Shown: one piece after another, positions 1-12,930 of the stretch
Layout: each line of letters opens with the position of its first letter
Position numbering within the stretch: position 1 is the first letter of the stretch
Source of the DNA: Calendula officinalis
Taxonomy: Eukaryota; Streptophyta; Magnoliopsida; Asterales; Asteraceae
Reading direction: 5' to 3'
NCBI GenBank assembly: GCA_963853835.1
Contig: OY970824.1
Coordinates: forward strand, 72,178,372 to 72,242,371
DNA: 64,000 nt
Translations under genes and position numbers: made by a program
The notes under the pieces: model-generated
What the model saw: the letters and a program-made list of their open reading frames with translations, nothing else
Told to the model about the DNA's origin: nothing
The model's database searches: none

Positions 1-96
1 ATTCTCCTTCTTCATATCATCTCTTGATTTTGACACTTATCATGATCAAATTAATAGGCACATGAGTAGACACAAATACCATTACTCATTTCTAAT
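1..96. repeat. Right end of a MITE (same family as 62844-63030)
   Basis: The window opens inside this element. Its end reads AATACCATTACTCAT, the same terminus as the MITE at 62844-63030, and the internal CTTGATTTTGACAC stretch also recurs there and around 30520. The left end lies outside the window. Confidence 0.5.
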
Positions 97-169
97 ATTG
101 ATGAAACCAACAAACCCAAAAAACCAAACCAATGAAACCCCTAACTCATAATGGTTACATACTTAGAAT

Positions 170-400
170 TTGATTAAACCAATTGGTCTAGATCAATTGG
201 CTACCAAAGATAGTCTTGAGATTTTCCTTCAAGAGGTCTTGGGTTTAAGGTAAAACTTGGAGATAAAAAGGTGGTGAGGTTTATTCCTTTTAGGTGGGGG
301 GTTCAAGGGAAGCCATACTGTCCCCTTGTGGATGTTACTGTCTAGGCTCGAAACACTGACTTACTAACTGGCCGCTCAGAAAACAAAAAATAAATAATTA
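170..400 (+). repeat. Dispersed repeat, possible SINE, copy 1
   Basis: About 230 bp starting AATTGGTCTAGATCAATTGG and ending in an A-rich tail. A diverged second copy lies at 12703-12930. GGTCTTGGGTTTAAG sits about 50 bp in, where a pol III B box would be expected, so a tRNA-derived SINE is possible, but the box match is weak. Between here and 1010 I see no gene; a short CACAAC-containing direct repeat occurs near 420-470. Confidence 0.4.
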
Positions 401-1108
401 AATTTGATTAGTTTGTTAAAAGATATATACTCCACAACAGTGTTTGTTAAAAGATATATACTCCACAACCGTGACATCTAAAAGGTGTTTCCGAAATAAT
501 TATTGTAACTTCAATAACTCATTTGTCTATAGTTAAAAAGAGTGTAACCAAAATATGTGTATTTTAATCATAAATAAGAGAAATTTCTTACTTGCCTGCT
601 CACTTATAAATGTTTCATACACTAATTTTTTTTCCTTATATCATCCATTGATTGATATTGACATCATGAGTACTCATATCTTAACAATAATCATTTATAA
701 CAAGTCTACCATTATCTGTTACAAATTTAAATTACAATATCAATTTATCACTTTATTATATTTAAAGTGTAAAACTACCCACCCACGGGGCCCTGGTTTG
801 AAGATTAGGTTGTGATTATGAGTAGATAATTTATACAAAAAAGCGGTAAGCACACGGTATCTATAATCATACTCGATTAGTTCAATTGTCACCAAATCAA
901 ATCCAATCATAAATCAAATCATTTCAATTTCATTTTTCATTTTTTTTATTAAATCCATTTGTCACCAACTGAGCAAACGCCATTACCAACTGACCAGATC
1001 GTTACTTCCAACCACACTCTCTCTATACTCTTTCTTTGAGATCTATAACAATAACGCACACTCAATCACATAGATCTAGATACACAAATCTTCCCGCCGG
1101 TGATTGCA

Positions 1109-3826
1109 ATGAGAGAACCGGCCACCGACAACAACAACAACAACGGCAGCAGTAACGCATCGTCATCGCCGCCACCACCGCCACCGCAAGCTCTGCTTGA
1201 ACGACTCAAAGATTACGGTCAAGAAGATGCTTTTGCCTTCTGGGATCAACTTACTTCTGTTCAACAAAACTTCCTTGTTCAAGAAATTGAGGTCTGTTTA
1301 CTCTTTAATTGCTAGCATTTTACTACAAACTGAATTCTCGTTGCTGTCAAAATTTGATTTAACCGATTTGCGAATTGACAAATTAGTTATTTTGATTCGT
1401 TAGTTGTAGATCCCTTTTTGCGAGATTTGATAATTACATGATGATTATTGTAATTAATTTGAATTCCCGGAATTATCGATTCGGTAAAATTCGGGAAAAT
1501 GTTGTGTGTAATGTGTTTGTTTTTGATAATTTTGGCAGAGTTTGGATCTTCCGAGGATTGATCGAATGATTCGGTGTTCGTTTCAGTCACACGGTTAGTC
1601 TTTTTAATCTGTTAGTGTGTGTTTTGTGTAACAATGCGTGTGATTCACTGATTTGATGATGTTAACTAATTATTAGTTATTTAATTGATGAATTAGGGTT
1701 ACCGGCAGCTGCAATAGAGCCAGTTCCAGAGGGTTCAGTGTCAACTGTTGAAGATAGAACACTTGAAGATAGAGAAAAATGGTGGAAAATGGGATTAAAA
1801 GCTATTTCAGATGGAAAATTAGCTGTATTGCTATTATCTGGTGGACAGGTAATACTAATTTTAATTTTAATAATATATAAATATGATATATTTCACAAGA
1901 ACTTTGAAAAAGATAGACACGGTTTGACTTTTAGATATGGTTTTGTTTTGTTGTGGAATTATAAATGAGAGACATAATTAGTGTGTTTATTTTTGATAAA
2001 TATGGAAATTATATGATGTTTTGTTTAGCTTTTTATAGTTCTGGAGATGCCCACTAATTAAAGGTGGTGGAAAGTTAATCATGCTTTATGAAAAGTGCAT
2101 AGTGAATGTATAGTTGATGATTGTGTAATAAAGTTACATTTCATGGGTTATGATTCTTCTGTCACAAGATACAAATTAGGACATCCAAGTTATCATAATT
2201 CACTTTTCTGAGAAATTAAATATTTATAAAAAAGGGATTAATGAAATTTGATTTGAGCTTAATTGTTTTGAAACTTTGGAATATTTTTATATGCATATAT
2301 GATTTATGAATGATAACATGATCATCATAGAAAAAGCAACTTTAACTAAATAAATGTAATTTAATGGTAAATTAATCTTGAAAAAATGTTCATACTTCCT
2401 TGTGATTAAATATTACAGGGGACACGGCTTGGAAGTCATGCTCCTAAAGGATGTTTTAGTAAGTGTTTTAACTCTTAATCAAGTTCTTTTTTTCTTTTTC
2501 TTTTTTGTTCTTTCATGTTGTATATCACTATATTACAAAAAAATTAATACAGTAACTATTTTGTTACACATTTGGTTTTTAATGTTGTTTTTTTTCTTCG
2601 ATTTAGATATTGGACTTCCATCAGGAAAATCACTTTTTCAACTCCAAGCTGAACGAATTCTGTGTCTCCAAAGATTAGCAGCTCAATTCATAAATGAAGG
2701 TCAGTTTTATCATATTATTTTTTAATAATGTTATATTTTCTAAAAAAATTACATAGTAACTTCTTTTTTTTTCTGGTTTATACAGGTTCTGGTAATGTTG
2801 CACCAATACATTGGTACATAATGACCAGCCCGTTTACTGATAAATCTACATGCGATTTCTTCAAAAATCACAAATATTTTGGTCTCGACTCTGATCAGGT
2901 GAGTCAACCTTTATTTATATATTAAAAATAATTTCTAGATTTTTAATTTTGTAAAATATCTTTTGTAGGTGACATTTTTTTCACAAGGCACAATTCCTTG
3001 TGTTTCAAGGGATGGTAGGTTTATCATGGAAACGCCATTCCAGGTGGCAAAAGCTCCTGACGGTAATGGAGGAGTTTATTCAGGTAATTAAATTCATAAA
3101 ACTTGCATTAATCACTAATTCTGTAATCAGTTATTTAAATTATGACTTTAAATTTCAGCATTGAAATATTCAAGATTACTAGAAGATATGTCATCTAGAG
3201 GAGTCAAATATTTGGATTGCTATGGAGTTGATAATGCTCTGGTGTGTATTTTTCTTTTCATTAATTTTTTTTTCTCTTTACTTTTCTCATATTTTTTTTT
3301 TATGAAAATAATATATTTTTTACATAAATTCAAGGTTCGTGTTGGTGATCCTACTTTCTTGGGATATTTCATTGATAAAGGTGTAGCTTCTGCTGCTAAA
3401 GTTGTCCGTAAGGCAAGTTTTCTTGCTGAAATTAAAAAAAAAAAAAAATATATAAAAAATGTGATTTTTATAATTGATGGCTAATTACAGGCATACCCTC
3501 AAGAGAAAGTTGGCGTATTTGTAAGGCGAGGTAAAGGAGGACCAGTAACTGTAGTTGAATATAGTGAGTTGGATCAGTCACTTGCAAGTGAAATTAATCA
3601 GGGAACGGGTCGACTTCGATATTGTTGGAGTAATGTATATTCTCTATTTTACCCCTTACTTTCTTTTTTCTTACTTTTTTTTATTAAAAAATAAAATATT
3701 TTGTCATGTTTTTAAATCTTCTATTACAGGTTTGCCTCCATATGTTCACTTTGGACTTCTTGAACCAAGTTGCAAACAGTCTCGAAAAGGACAGCATGTT
3801 AGTATTTAATATCATTATTATTGTTC

Positions 3827-3867
<41 letters not shown>

Positions 3868-4455
3868 CACTTATATTTAAACTTTAATTTTTTGGACAGA
3901 TACCACCTTGCTGAAAAGAAAATTCCTTCAATTCATGGACAAACGGTTGGATACAAACTAGAACAATTCATATTTGATGCATTTCCATATGCTCCTTCAA
4001 CCGCACTTTTTGAGGTTGTTTTTTTTTTCTTTTTTTTTTAAAAAAAGGAATGAAAAATGTTGATATGATAAGTTTGCTTATGTTTTTATTTTATTTTATT
4101 TAATAATTTAGGTATTACGTGAAGAAGAATTTGCACCTGTGAAAAATGCAAACGGGTCAAACTTTGACACTCCAGATAGTGCGCGACTTCTTGTTCTTCG
4201 TTTGCATACGCGTTGGGTGGTTGCAGCAGGCGGGTTTTTAACACATTCAGTGCCTTTATATTCAACTGGTAAAAAAACTTGCAATAATAATTTATATAAT
4301 CAAATGACGAAAATACCCTTAATTGAAAATAAGTTATTTTTTATTTTTTAAAAACAGGTGTTGAAGTTTCACCACTTGTTTCATACACTGGAGAGAATCT
4401 TGAAGCAATTTGTCGTGGTAGAACGTTTCATGCTCCTTGCGAAATCACATTCTAA
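1109..4455 (+). CDS. UDP-N-acetylglucosamine diphosphorylase (UAP / GlcNAc1pUT), 14 exons
   Basis: The enzyme makes UDP-GlcNAc from UTP and GlcNAc-1-phosphate, the last cytosolic step supplying N-glycans, GPI anchors and O-GlcNAc. Exons read from splice sites and family similarity: 1109-1291, 1539-1593, 1697-1848, 2419-2458, 2607-2699, 2786-2898, 2969-3083, 3159-3241, 3335-3412, 3491-3634, 3730-3797, 3900-4014, 4112-4268, 4358-4455. They sum to 1494 nt, an open frame of 497 aa, close to the roughly 500 aa of plant homologues. The nucleotide-binding loop LLSGGQGTRLG followed by PKG spans residues about 124-141, across intron 3. The chain ends RTFHAPCEITF. The first ATG (1109) precedes an Asn/Ser/Pro-rich tract of about 30 residues and then the conserved QALLERLKDYGQ. 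Intron 9 has a GC donor (AAG then GCAAGT). No break seen. It is convergent with the potassium transporter. It is clearly a UAP; which paralogue is not decided. Confidence 0.95.
3829..3865. repeat. (ATT)n microsatellite in UAP intron 11
   Basis: About 12 ATT units between exons 11 and 12 of the UAP gene; likely length-polymorphic. Confidence 0.9.
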
Positions 4456-5493
4456 TTATTTTATTTTATTTTATTTTTTGTTTTTGCATTTTAGTTTCTT
4501 CATACAGCAGGTATCTGAGAATTTGTACGAATATAACATTACGGATATTGAGTGTGTTACGGCTTATGTTATGAATTATGTGCATTTACAGAAGTATAAA
4601 ATTACAACCAAAAACTAAAAATATTAATTCTGCTAGTATATCCTTCAACAATTTTACAAATAATATCCTATATTTTTGGGTACTTAAAAATAGGGCTGAA
4701 TCATCATCATCAGTCATCAAGATCCATGGTCAACTGTCAGATCGATCTCACTTTCTGGCTCTCCTTGTTTCAAATTGATCACTCATATATATGTTGATTG
4801 TGAGTGTTGGTGCCCAAACTGGTCTTGGGTTCTTCTCATGATCATATATAGCAACTGCTTTCTGTTTTGCTGTTTTTATATTTGCACTTTTGCTTTCTCC
4901 TTTTATCAGTTGTTGAAAATCTATTCAAATAAATGTAAAAGAACAAACTTTTTGTTCCTTTTATCTAGTCTCCACGTACAACCAACCAAATCTAACTCCA
5001 AGATATTCGGTGCTGCATTCTTATCGCCTAGCCTAGAGTTATATATATGCATGGAAAGAATATCCATAATGATTTTAAGTAATTGGTTTTTATTTCATAA
5101 ACTTAAACTTGATTCTCTAACTTTTACATTCCTCTAAACTTATAAATAAAATAAAACAAACAGAATTCAGGTGACAAGCTAGGTAATCTTTAATAAGCTA
5201 AAAACACTAAATATAAATATGAACATAAATCATAATCATGCCATTGCCATGTTACGCTATTTTATTCTTCATTCTCTGCAGAAGCACCTTTAGGTTGTTT
5301 CAGCAAAGGACCTCTTTATAATTACATTTGACCAAAAAAAAAAAAAACTTAAGAGATAATTCAGTTTGACTTTGACCATCTCTTATCTTACGAAAAGAAA
5401 AAAAATGAAAAATAAAAACAAAATAATCGTCTCGGACTTACTACAATAAACATTAATAATCCAATTCAATATTACAAATATAAATATAATAAT
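4456..5493. other. Convergent intergenic region
   Basis: Holds the 3' UTRs of the UAP gene (left) and of the potassium transporter (right, opposite strand). Short open frames here are AT-rich noise. I see no further gene or clear repeat. Confidence 0.6.
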
Positions 5494-8400
5494 TTACACA
5501 TAAAACACCTGGCCAACATTCAAAAGACTCTCATGAGGAACATTAAATATGACACTATGCTCCCTGCAAATCTTCCTCAAAAACGCATAAACATAATCTA
5601 TACAAATCTTTTTATAAAAAGCCGAATCCCGTCTCGCTCTAACAACCGTATTCCCCATTATATGAACAACCCCAGCATCTCTACAACTCGTTAAAAACTC
5701 GGTCTCATCAACTTCTGTAACTTGACCAGATGACATACCCGAATTTACAACATTCACAGGCGACTTAACCGGAATTATAGAATCACCCGAAGAAACCGTC
5801 AAATCAACCACCGAAGAAAACGTATTATTATTATTATTATTTGTGTTTTCGGGTAACAAGAAATCTTTAGAACGAGATGTTTGTTGACCATATATGCTGT
5901 ACTCATCTGAATCCGACCCGCCCTCCATCATTGACTCGAGTCTAACAAACATGAACAAATTATCGAACAATTTTTTCTCAAATTCATCGTCTTTTTTGTG
6001 CAAATCTTTGTACCCATATCTCGCAACACACCGAAACATGTGAAAGTTTTTCGGGCCGATTCGTTTCACAAGAAATCTCTCGTCTTCGGGAACCGTGTAA
6101 ACAGGTAAATACTTGACACAAACGAAAACAACCACCGAATGTATAGCGGGTAAATTAGTTATAAAATGTGAGAATATATGCGGGACCCCACTTGCTAACT
6201 CGGTGTACACGAGCCCGATTCCCGGGACCCGAACAAGCCCTAGACTCGGGCCGAGCCCGAGAATCCATGCCATTGAGATTCTGCTGTGCATTTCAAACTC
6301 GTAACGTTTGACGGTCCCGTAATGCCAGATGTACATGATAAATAGAAAGACGGCTGCTATCACAAGCGGGACCCACCCGCCTTGATCGATTTTAAATAAT
6401 ACAGCTGAGAAGTAAGTGCATTCGATGATTAAGGATAATGTTGCAAAGATTAAGACGAGAAGCCAGTGACATCGCCATACTAGTAACATGATTAGTATCA
6501 TGACAAATGTTGTTGCCAGCATAACTATAACGACGGCTGTCCCTGTAAATTTGGGATAAATGATGTTAATTATAATAATAATTACGAAAATTGCCCCTAT
6601 GGTGTATCAAATTCTACAATTTTAGCCCTATATTTTGGATTTAATTTTTTTTGTCGTTTTCAAATTTCGTTTTTTCGTCCATTTTAACCTAAAATAACCA
6701 AAATACCCTTATAAATATTTTTCTCATTTTTTTAGTTATTCCAATTTATTTTTTAATTTTGTTGTTATTATTTTCTTTTTTTCATAATTAAAAATATTAG
6801 AAAAAATATTTATAAGGGTATCTCACTCATTTTAGGTTAAAATGGACGGAAATAATGAAATTTGAACATCATAGGGACAAAAATCACAAAATTAAATAGT
6901 ACATGGACAAAAAAGAATTAAATTAAAAGTATAAGGATAAAATCTTAGTATTTAGAAGACCATGGGGACGAATTCTGTAATTTACTCTAATTTTTAATAA
7001 TAATAATATTATACTGACCATAAGCATTGCCGATTTGACTTTGATTTTTGAATCCAGCAGTAACAATGATGCAAAGAATCATAAGGATCCAATTAATATC
7101 TGGAATATATATTTGGCCTAAGAATTTACTTGATGTGTGAATGACTTTGACTCTTGGAAAACAACCAAGTGCATTTGCTTGCTTAATTATTGAAAATGTT
7201 GCAGAAATTGTTGCTTGACTTGCAACAATTGCAGCTAATGTTGCAATAACAAACATGGGCCAATATATACCTTCTGCAAATTTTAAAAATAAATCTATAA
7301 AATATAAAAGTCAAACGAAGTATTTTAGTTATTTAGAAATGAAAATAGGAACCTGGGATAGATCGGTAAAATGCATCCTGCACATGCTCCTTGTTTTTCA
7401 TGAGGTAGGCTGCTTGTCCTGAATAAGCTAAAAGAAGGCATGGGAACACCACAACTGTAAATGCCAGCTGGATTGCTGACACGGGAAAATGTGCCAGGTC
7501 AGCAAAAAGTGCCTCCGTTCCTGCAGCAATCATTGTTAGTACAATTTCACTAAAAGAATGTACTACACGGTTTCTAGAAAAAGAGATGAAACTAAAGTTG
7601 TTACAATTTACAAGTGAAGCTCACAAAATGGGCAGTTCAAGAGGATTGGGTAACGGGTTAAGATGGGTAGTTTTTTGGTTTAGGTTGACATGGGTTAGGT
7701 CAGATTGACCCGAAATACTTTTTTATCCAAAAGTATAGTTATTTTATAAATAATTAGCATGTCAAATATGATTAAAAACATTATATTTTCTCGATGATAT
7801 TCAAGTTACATAAATAAAAAGGTTTAGGAGGCTTTTATGCATCTTAAAAATACAATTTGGGTAATTTTCCACCCTTTTGACCCGTTTTCTTTTTAGATAA
7901 TTTTGAAAATTTGACCCGTTAGAGATAAAATATAACCCGAATGAACCTGTTCAAAGTAAATAGGCTGAAATTGCAACCTCTTTTTGCAAGCAAATTTTAA
8001 TTGGACACACGTGTAATCAACTCAAAATTTTGGCCTCAATACACGACAATGTATTAGATTTAACATATAAAATTATAGAGCTAAACATTATAAACATTTC
8101 AACTTCCCTTGACTATTTGTATACAATTGTTTTGACAAGTCAACATTACTAAAATTTGAAGGTATATTTCATCAATTGTTATGTTATACCATATATGGAA
8201 AAAAACAGTGCATGAATAATTATCAATCATTAAAAACTGCAACTTCAACAATAATAGACTTTTGTACACATTGACTTTTGTATGTGACATATATGTACGT
8301 GTGTGTGTGTGTGTGTGTGTAGAGATAGAGAGATGACCTGTTATACTGAGCATGATCCCTCCAAGTGATGTCCAACCATTCTTCCCTCTTCTTTTAAAGT

Positions 8401-9863
8401 ATCGAAATATATAAACGGGTGAAAAAGCCCGTAACACCCCACTGTCATATTTCCAAATATTCAAAATTCCAATTCCTCCAATTAATAAAAACCAAAGCAA
8501 CACAACCGGAGCAAAAAGCCATCCAACTTTATCCACACCATAGTGTTGTAAACTAAACAAACCTACTAATATCACAACTGAAACAACTATAACAACATCT
8601 GCAAAACAAAAACAAAAAATAATAATAAATAAATAATCCACAATCGTTAAAAAAAAACGTTTTTAGTTTCAGTATCTGAGACTTACCTGTACTCATCCCA
8701 GGGTGGTCTATCTTGATGCCACCAGAAGCCGATAAAACTGGTAAAAAAAAAAAACAGTTAGTTTAACAACAACCCAAAAATTAAATAAATAATTCATTAG
8801 TGAAATTTACCTGAAATAGCTGGAGTTAAAATCCCATCTCCAATGGCCATACAAGTAGCAACCAAAACAAGTAACAAAAGTGCATTCTTTTTAAAAGCAT
8901 GTCCTTCTAACCACCTTTTTGTTTTTGCAGCAAATGATTTTTCATGAATTGTGCTTCGACTATACGTTGTTAATTCCTCATCCGTTTTATGCTGATTAGG
9001 AATTGTGTTCACTTTCGCATGTCGACATAATAGCGAGTAAAGAGCAAAAGTTCCACCTAATTCACAATTAAGGAATTAAATTATAATCTAAATATTCGTT
9101 ATTATATAATCAACAGTGCTGAGAATAATAATTATGTACCTTGACCATTGTCATTTGCGCGACATACTATAAAAACGTATTTGATTAATGGCACAAGGGT
9201 AAGAGAGTAAATAATCAAAGAAAGTGCTCCAATTATGTCTTCTGTATCATCGATTCCTTTAGGGAAAGTATTGTAAAATACATACAAAGGTGAAGTTCCC
9301 AAATCTCCATACACAACCCCCAAACTTTGAAACGCAAGTCGAAGAAGCAAAATTGCAGAAAATTTCTGCAATTTCAATTCAACAATTGTTATATGTCAAA
9401 TTCGTTATTACATAAATAATAACATCATAAAAGATATGATCTGTCCAACTTCACATAGAGTCCCTGCATCTTTTGACTCGTTGGTTGAAGTCAACGCAAG
9501 TCAAATGAACCCTCGTCTTCTCCCCCCTTACTAAAATTTTTATTTATTATTAAACCTAAACTCATAAAACTTAAGTACAATTAAGAACACTCGTGAAGAA
9601 AAACTTAAGATTCATAAATCAGTTTGTAATTTTTGTCAAAATCAAAAGTCTGAATCTTTAAAAGTAGAAGAAAACCCATTAAAAAAGAAGAAGATAAACA
9701 CAAAAAGGTTAGAAAAATGATTAAGCAAAAAGGTTACCTTTTCTCTATACATATTTTTAAGTCTTCCAGCTTCTTCATCCATGGGCTGGTCAATCGTTTG
9801 CTCTAAAGCCCACATACCACCTTTTGACTCATCTTCTTCATTCATATCCATATCACTCACCAT
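5494..9863 (-). CDS. Potassium transporter, KUP/HAK/KT family (KUP10/KUP11 type), 8 exons
   Basis: A K+ uptake carrier, predicted at the plasma membrane or tonoplast with about 12 membrane segments and a long cytosolic C-terminal tail. Exons in gene order: 9863-9738, 9365-9140, 9056-8811, 8737-8687, 8598-8338, 7520-7353, 7273-7019, 6542-5494. They total 2382 nt, one open frame of 793 aa, close to the family norm near 790. Family marks: GVVYGDLGTSPLY in the first membrane segment, NGQGGTFALYSLLCRHAK across the exon 2/3 junction, IGDGILTPAIS, GTEALFADL, ALGCFPRVKVIHTS and the C-terminal LLNVGQVFYV. The N-terminus with IDQPMDEEAGRLKNMYREK is typical of the KUP10/11 branch. A short Asn run is the only low-complexity insertion in the tail. 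All junctions keep frame. Introns 5 and 7 are enlarged by transposon remnants. The substrate is inferred from the family. Confidence 0.95.
6572..6990. mobile_element. Fold-back, MULE-like element in KUP intron 7
   Basis: The ends are inverted copies: left AATTACGAAAATTGCCCC against right GGGGACGAATTCTGTAATT, continuing through CCATTTTAACCTAAAAT and its complement near 6830. There is no coding content. A TSD could not be fixed in the (TAA)-rich flanks. Confidence 0.6.
7620..8000. repeat. Decayed MITE-like repeat in KUP intron 5
   Basis: GGGTTAAGATGGG, GACCCGAAATAC, TTTGACCCGTT and AACCCGAATGAACC are short repeated GACCCG/CGGGTT words, as in subterminally repetitive hAT MITEs. Termini not resolved. 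A (GT)n tract follows at about 8299-8320. Confidence 0.4.
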
Positions 9864-10215
9864 ACCCCAATTTCAATTAAATCAACAACCCTCAATTCAC
9901 CTCAATTTGATTCTCAATCAATCAAACGGAATAAAAATCGCTACTTTAACACTTTGCGAAGTGGGGTTTGAATAAATTCCACCAGACGTTTTGATTATTC
10001 TTTAGTTTATGAACTGTGAAGGAAGGATTTTGAAGTTGATATGAGCCACAAAACTGTAGAGGACATCGAGAATAAAAACAAAGATGGGTAGATGACAAAG
10101 AAGAAGGAAAAACAGGTGTTCAAGAAAGATGAATTGGGCTCAACAATTTTTGTTTCTTCAAGTTTTATTCAATTTTTAGAGAATCATTAATGGAGTAAAG
10201 GGGAAAAAGAATACA

Positions 10216-10221
<6 letters not shown>

Positions 10222-10263
<42 letters not shown>
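10222..10263. repeat. (CT)21 tract upstream of the KUP gene
   Basis: A pure CT run 359 bp upstream of the transporter start codon; it reads GA on the gene strand. GA tracts are common in plant 5' UTRs and core promoters, so it may lie in the 5' leader or promoter. A regulatory role is inference. Confidence 0.6.
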
Positions 10264-10266
<3 letters not shown>

Positions 10267-10908
10267 AGTCGCTCCCATTATTGAAAGTGACGAGAGAGAA
10301 AATTGGTCACAGTTGCTTTCATTTGTAACAGTAGTGTAACACGTTTGTTACCGTCACTAGAGTTTTAAATATTCTTGATGATGAATTAAGAGTTAGCGTG
10401 AACAAAACATTTTTTATTATTATTATACGAATATAGGGATGGATCAAAATACAGAAATTGATGTACGGACTTATATTTAAAATAGATTAGTCTGTAGAAT
10501 CAATTAAAGTTTAATTTTTTCTTTAAATTAAGATTTAATAACTAAAGGTATTTAGTTTAGCGGTAAAATATTTACTCCTCATTTTTATGTCCGGGTTTTA
10601 AGTCCTATAGTAAAAATAAATGATATTAATTAACTGTCCACTAGACAAAAGACACATAATTTTCTGAAAATGCAATTATTGCACTGTCCACCAATAAAAG
10701 CTCATATTTACCCACTTATAATTCATATGATTGGTTGTAATTTGAAATTGACACTTATTTTGGAACAAACTAAAATAGTAAGGTAGACAATAAAAATGGG
10801 ATGGATGAAGTAGTAAATTAGGATTTGTTTTTTAAAAATAAAAAATAATAAAAATTAATGTTTAACAATTAATGATATATTTCATTACAAGTTTGTTACA
10901 TACCTCCT

Positions 10909-11643
10909 CCGTTTCAAAATAAGTGATATACTTTCCATTTTAAGGTGTTTCAAAATAAGTGATACACTTTGAAAACTTAATATATTTGGTAAAAGGTAGT
11001 TGTAGCCGCACCTACTAACTATCTCATTTAATATAGTTAATTGACACATTTACCCTTATTTTTTTTACTTTTAAACATCAATTTTTTTTGATAACAAGGG
11101 TTCTGACTCGCTTTACAAGTCGACTAATCTCAAGGTGACCACCCGCTTTGCGAGTAGCCCAGAGCCAGAGCAGGTGAACCTCCGTGGCCACAAGGGGGTC
11201 TTTTTTTTGCTCTGAGTAGGGATATGAGGCGTGAGGTCTGGAGTTCGAATCATGTAAATCACCTCTTGTGGTGCCAAATATGGGGGATTTTTCCTTGGAA
11301 ACTCCTGTGGGGCTGGGTTTGCCCTGTAAAGGAGCTCGAACCCAAGGTGCTCGCTGGACTAATGCGAGTAGGCTTCCGTTGTTATCATTTGTCGTTTCCA
11401 AAAAAAAAAGTAGGGATTGAACTCGGGACCTCCTGAGAGTTTCACCCTTTAGGAGACCAAGTTTAACCACTAGGCCACCACCATTGTGGTTACTTTTAAA
11501 CGTCATTAACTCTAGTTTAATCAAAATGTGTGGGACCTATCCCCACTAACTATTCACTTTAATCTAATTAACCTTTCATTATCATATTTTGCCTCAAAAA
11601 ACGTGAAACTCAAAGTGTATCACTTTTTTTGAAACGGAGGAAG
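10909..11643. mobile_element. Stowaway-type MITE (family StA) split by a SINE
   Basis: The left end CTCCTCCGTTTCAAAATAAG and the right end TTTTTTTGAAACGGAGGAAG are inverted and flanked by TA. The body is interrupted by the SINE at 11081-11489. Related StA copies lie at 18037, 18163, 36710 and 54973. Confidence 0.85.
11081..11489 (-). mobile_element. tRNA-derived SINE inserted in a MITE
   Basis: On the minus strand the head has an A box (TGGCCTAGTGG) and a B box (GAGTTCAATCC) about 50 nt apart, and the element ends in an A run after TTATC. It is flanked by a 16-bp target duplication, TTACTTTTAAACRTCA, at 11065-11080 and 11490-11505 with one mismatch. 409 bp is long for a plant SINE; a second B-box-like GGAGTTCGAATCA occurs internally on the other strand. 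Confidence 0.8.
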
Positions 11644-11699
11644 TATAAGTGTAATGAAAGTCGCGCTCGGGTTGTTATTTCATCGTCTATATAGTTTAC

Positions 11700-12055
11700 A
11701 ACTTTATAAATACAAATACTAGATCATATACCTTATCTATTTAATAATAACTGATACATTATTGCTTTTACGAGGTTTTAGATAAAAAGTTATAATAATG
11801 TTAGATTATATTAAACTAGATAGAACGTTAGTGAGAATTGAGTCATACATCTTTTGAATAATGTGACATTGATGTTTAATATTAAAAGTAATGGTAAATA
11901 TATCATTCTACTAGAAGTATATTAAATGAGAAAGTTAATGTATGTGTATCACACTATCTTTTACCAAATAAGGTTAATTATTAAAGTGTATCTCTTATTT
12001 TAAAACCATAAAAAATTGAAGTGTATGTGTATCACTTAATTTGAAACGGAGTAAA
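11700..12055. mobile_element. Degenerate StA-like MITE
   Basis: The right end ATCACTTAATTTGAAACGGAG matches StA termini and internal StA-like words occur, but the left end is eroded. Confidence 0.5.
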
Positions 12056-12064
12056 TATATTTAT

Positions 12065-12255
12065 TTGATACCAACCTTGTGGTGTAGTGATTGCAAGTTC
12101 TCTTGCATTTTTAGAGGTCATAAATTCAATGTTGATACATGCATTGGCAAAACTAATAGATCTACGATGTTATGAGGAATAAAAAGAATTCTTGGTTTGA
12201 GTCTCCCTCGTGCTTACTACAGCTGCTGCTCCATTGAACCAGGAGAATTGCTAAA
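12065..12255 (+). repeat. Decayed SINE-like sequence
   Basis: CTTGTGGTGTAGTGATTGC resembles a pol III A box, and a B-box-like AATTCAATGTTG follows about 45 nt later. No tail or TSD resolved. Confidence 0.35.
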
Positions 12256-12702
12256 ATTACACCAGGGTCAAAATATCCCATCAATCTACACTCTTTTGTG
12301 GGATTAAAATGTATTTGATGATAGTGGCATGATATTATAAAAATCTAACTAACATAATATTTCTTTTACCCTTTCATAATTTATCTGAATATACTTAAAC
12401 TTAGTAATTGTAAAATTTCGGATTCATAGTTTTTTGCTTTTAGGTTGCTAGTATTTTATTTGTTTTAAATACCATTAAATTTTAAAATCATTGATGTATC
12501 AAAATATTTATTGATGTCATACCTTATATGGAAAAATTTTAAATAAACTAATTAATACATAATTTTATGTAAGAAAAAGTGAATTTAATTTTTTTAGTAA
12601 CCAAAATAAATAACTAATCTTTAAAATCATGAAATATAAAATTTAAAGGTAAATCATAAATTTTAATGTCTAGTTAGAAAGATCCTAGAAAAAAGAATAT
12701 AA

Positions 12703-12930
12703 CCGGCCAATTGGTCTAGATCAATTGACTATCAAGCATAGTCTTGGGAGTTTCCTTTTAATAGGTATTATGTTCAAGACTTATTAAGTGCATTTAATTC
12801 ATCGGGAAATAATAAAAAAGATGTGAGTTTATTTCCCTAAAAAGAAGATAGGTTTAAGGAAGACATATTATCCGTTTGGATGCCACTGTCTGAATCGAAC
12901 TACTAACTTACTAACTGATCGGTTAATAAA
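12703..12930 (+). repeat. Dispersed repeat, possible SINE, copy 2
   Basis: Diverged copy of 170-400, sharing CCAATTGGTCTAGATCAATTG, AGTCTTGGGAGTTTCC and ACTTACTAACTGATCGG. The flanks 12256-12702 and 12931-13267 hold nothing I can identify. Confidence 0.4.

Noticed and set aside
555..815. Open frame of 86 codons upstream of the UAP gene
   Set aside because: AT-rich composition, no family resemblance, in repeat-rich intergenic DNA.
1100..1108. Upstream GTG start for the UAP gene
   Set aside because: Plant genes start at ATG in nearly all cases, and ATG at 1109 is in frame three codons later.
5740..5860. Possible frame break in the KUP C-terminal tail (Asn run)
   Set aside because: The frame is open throughout and the tail resumes family similarity; it is a normal variable linker.
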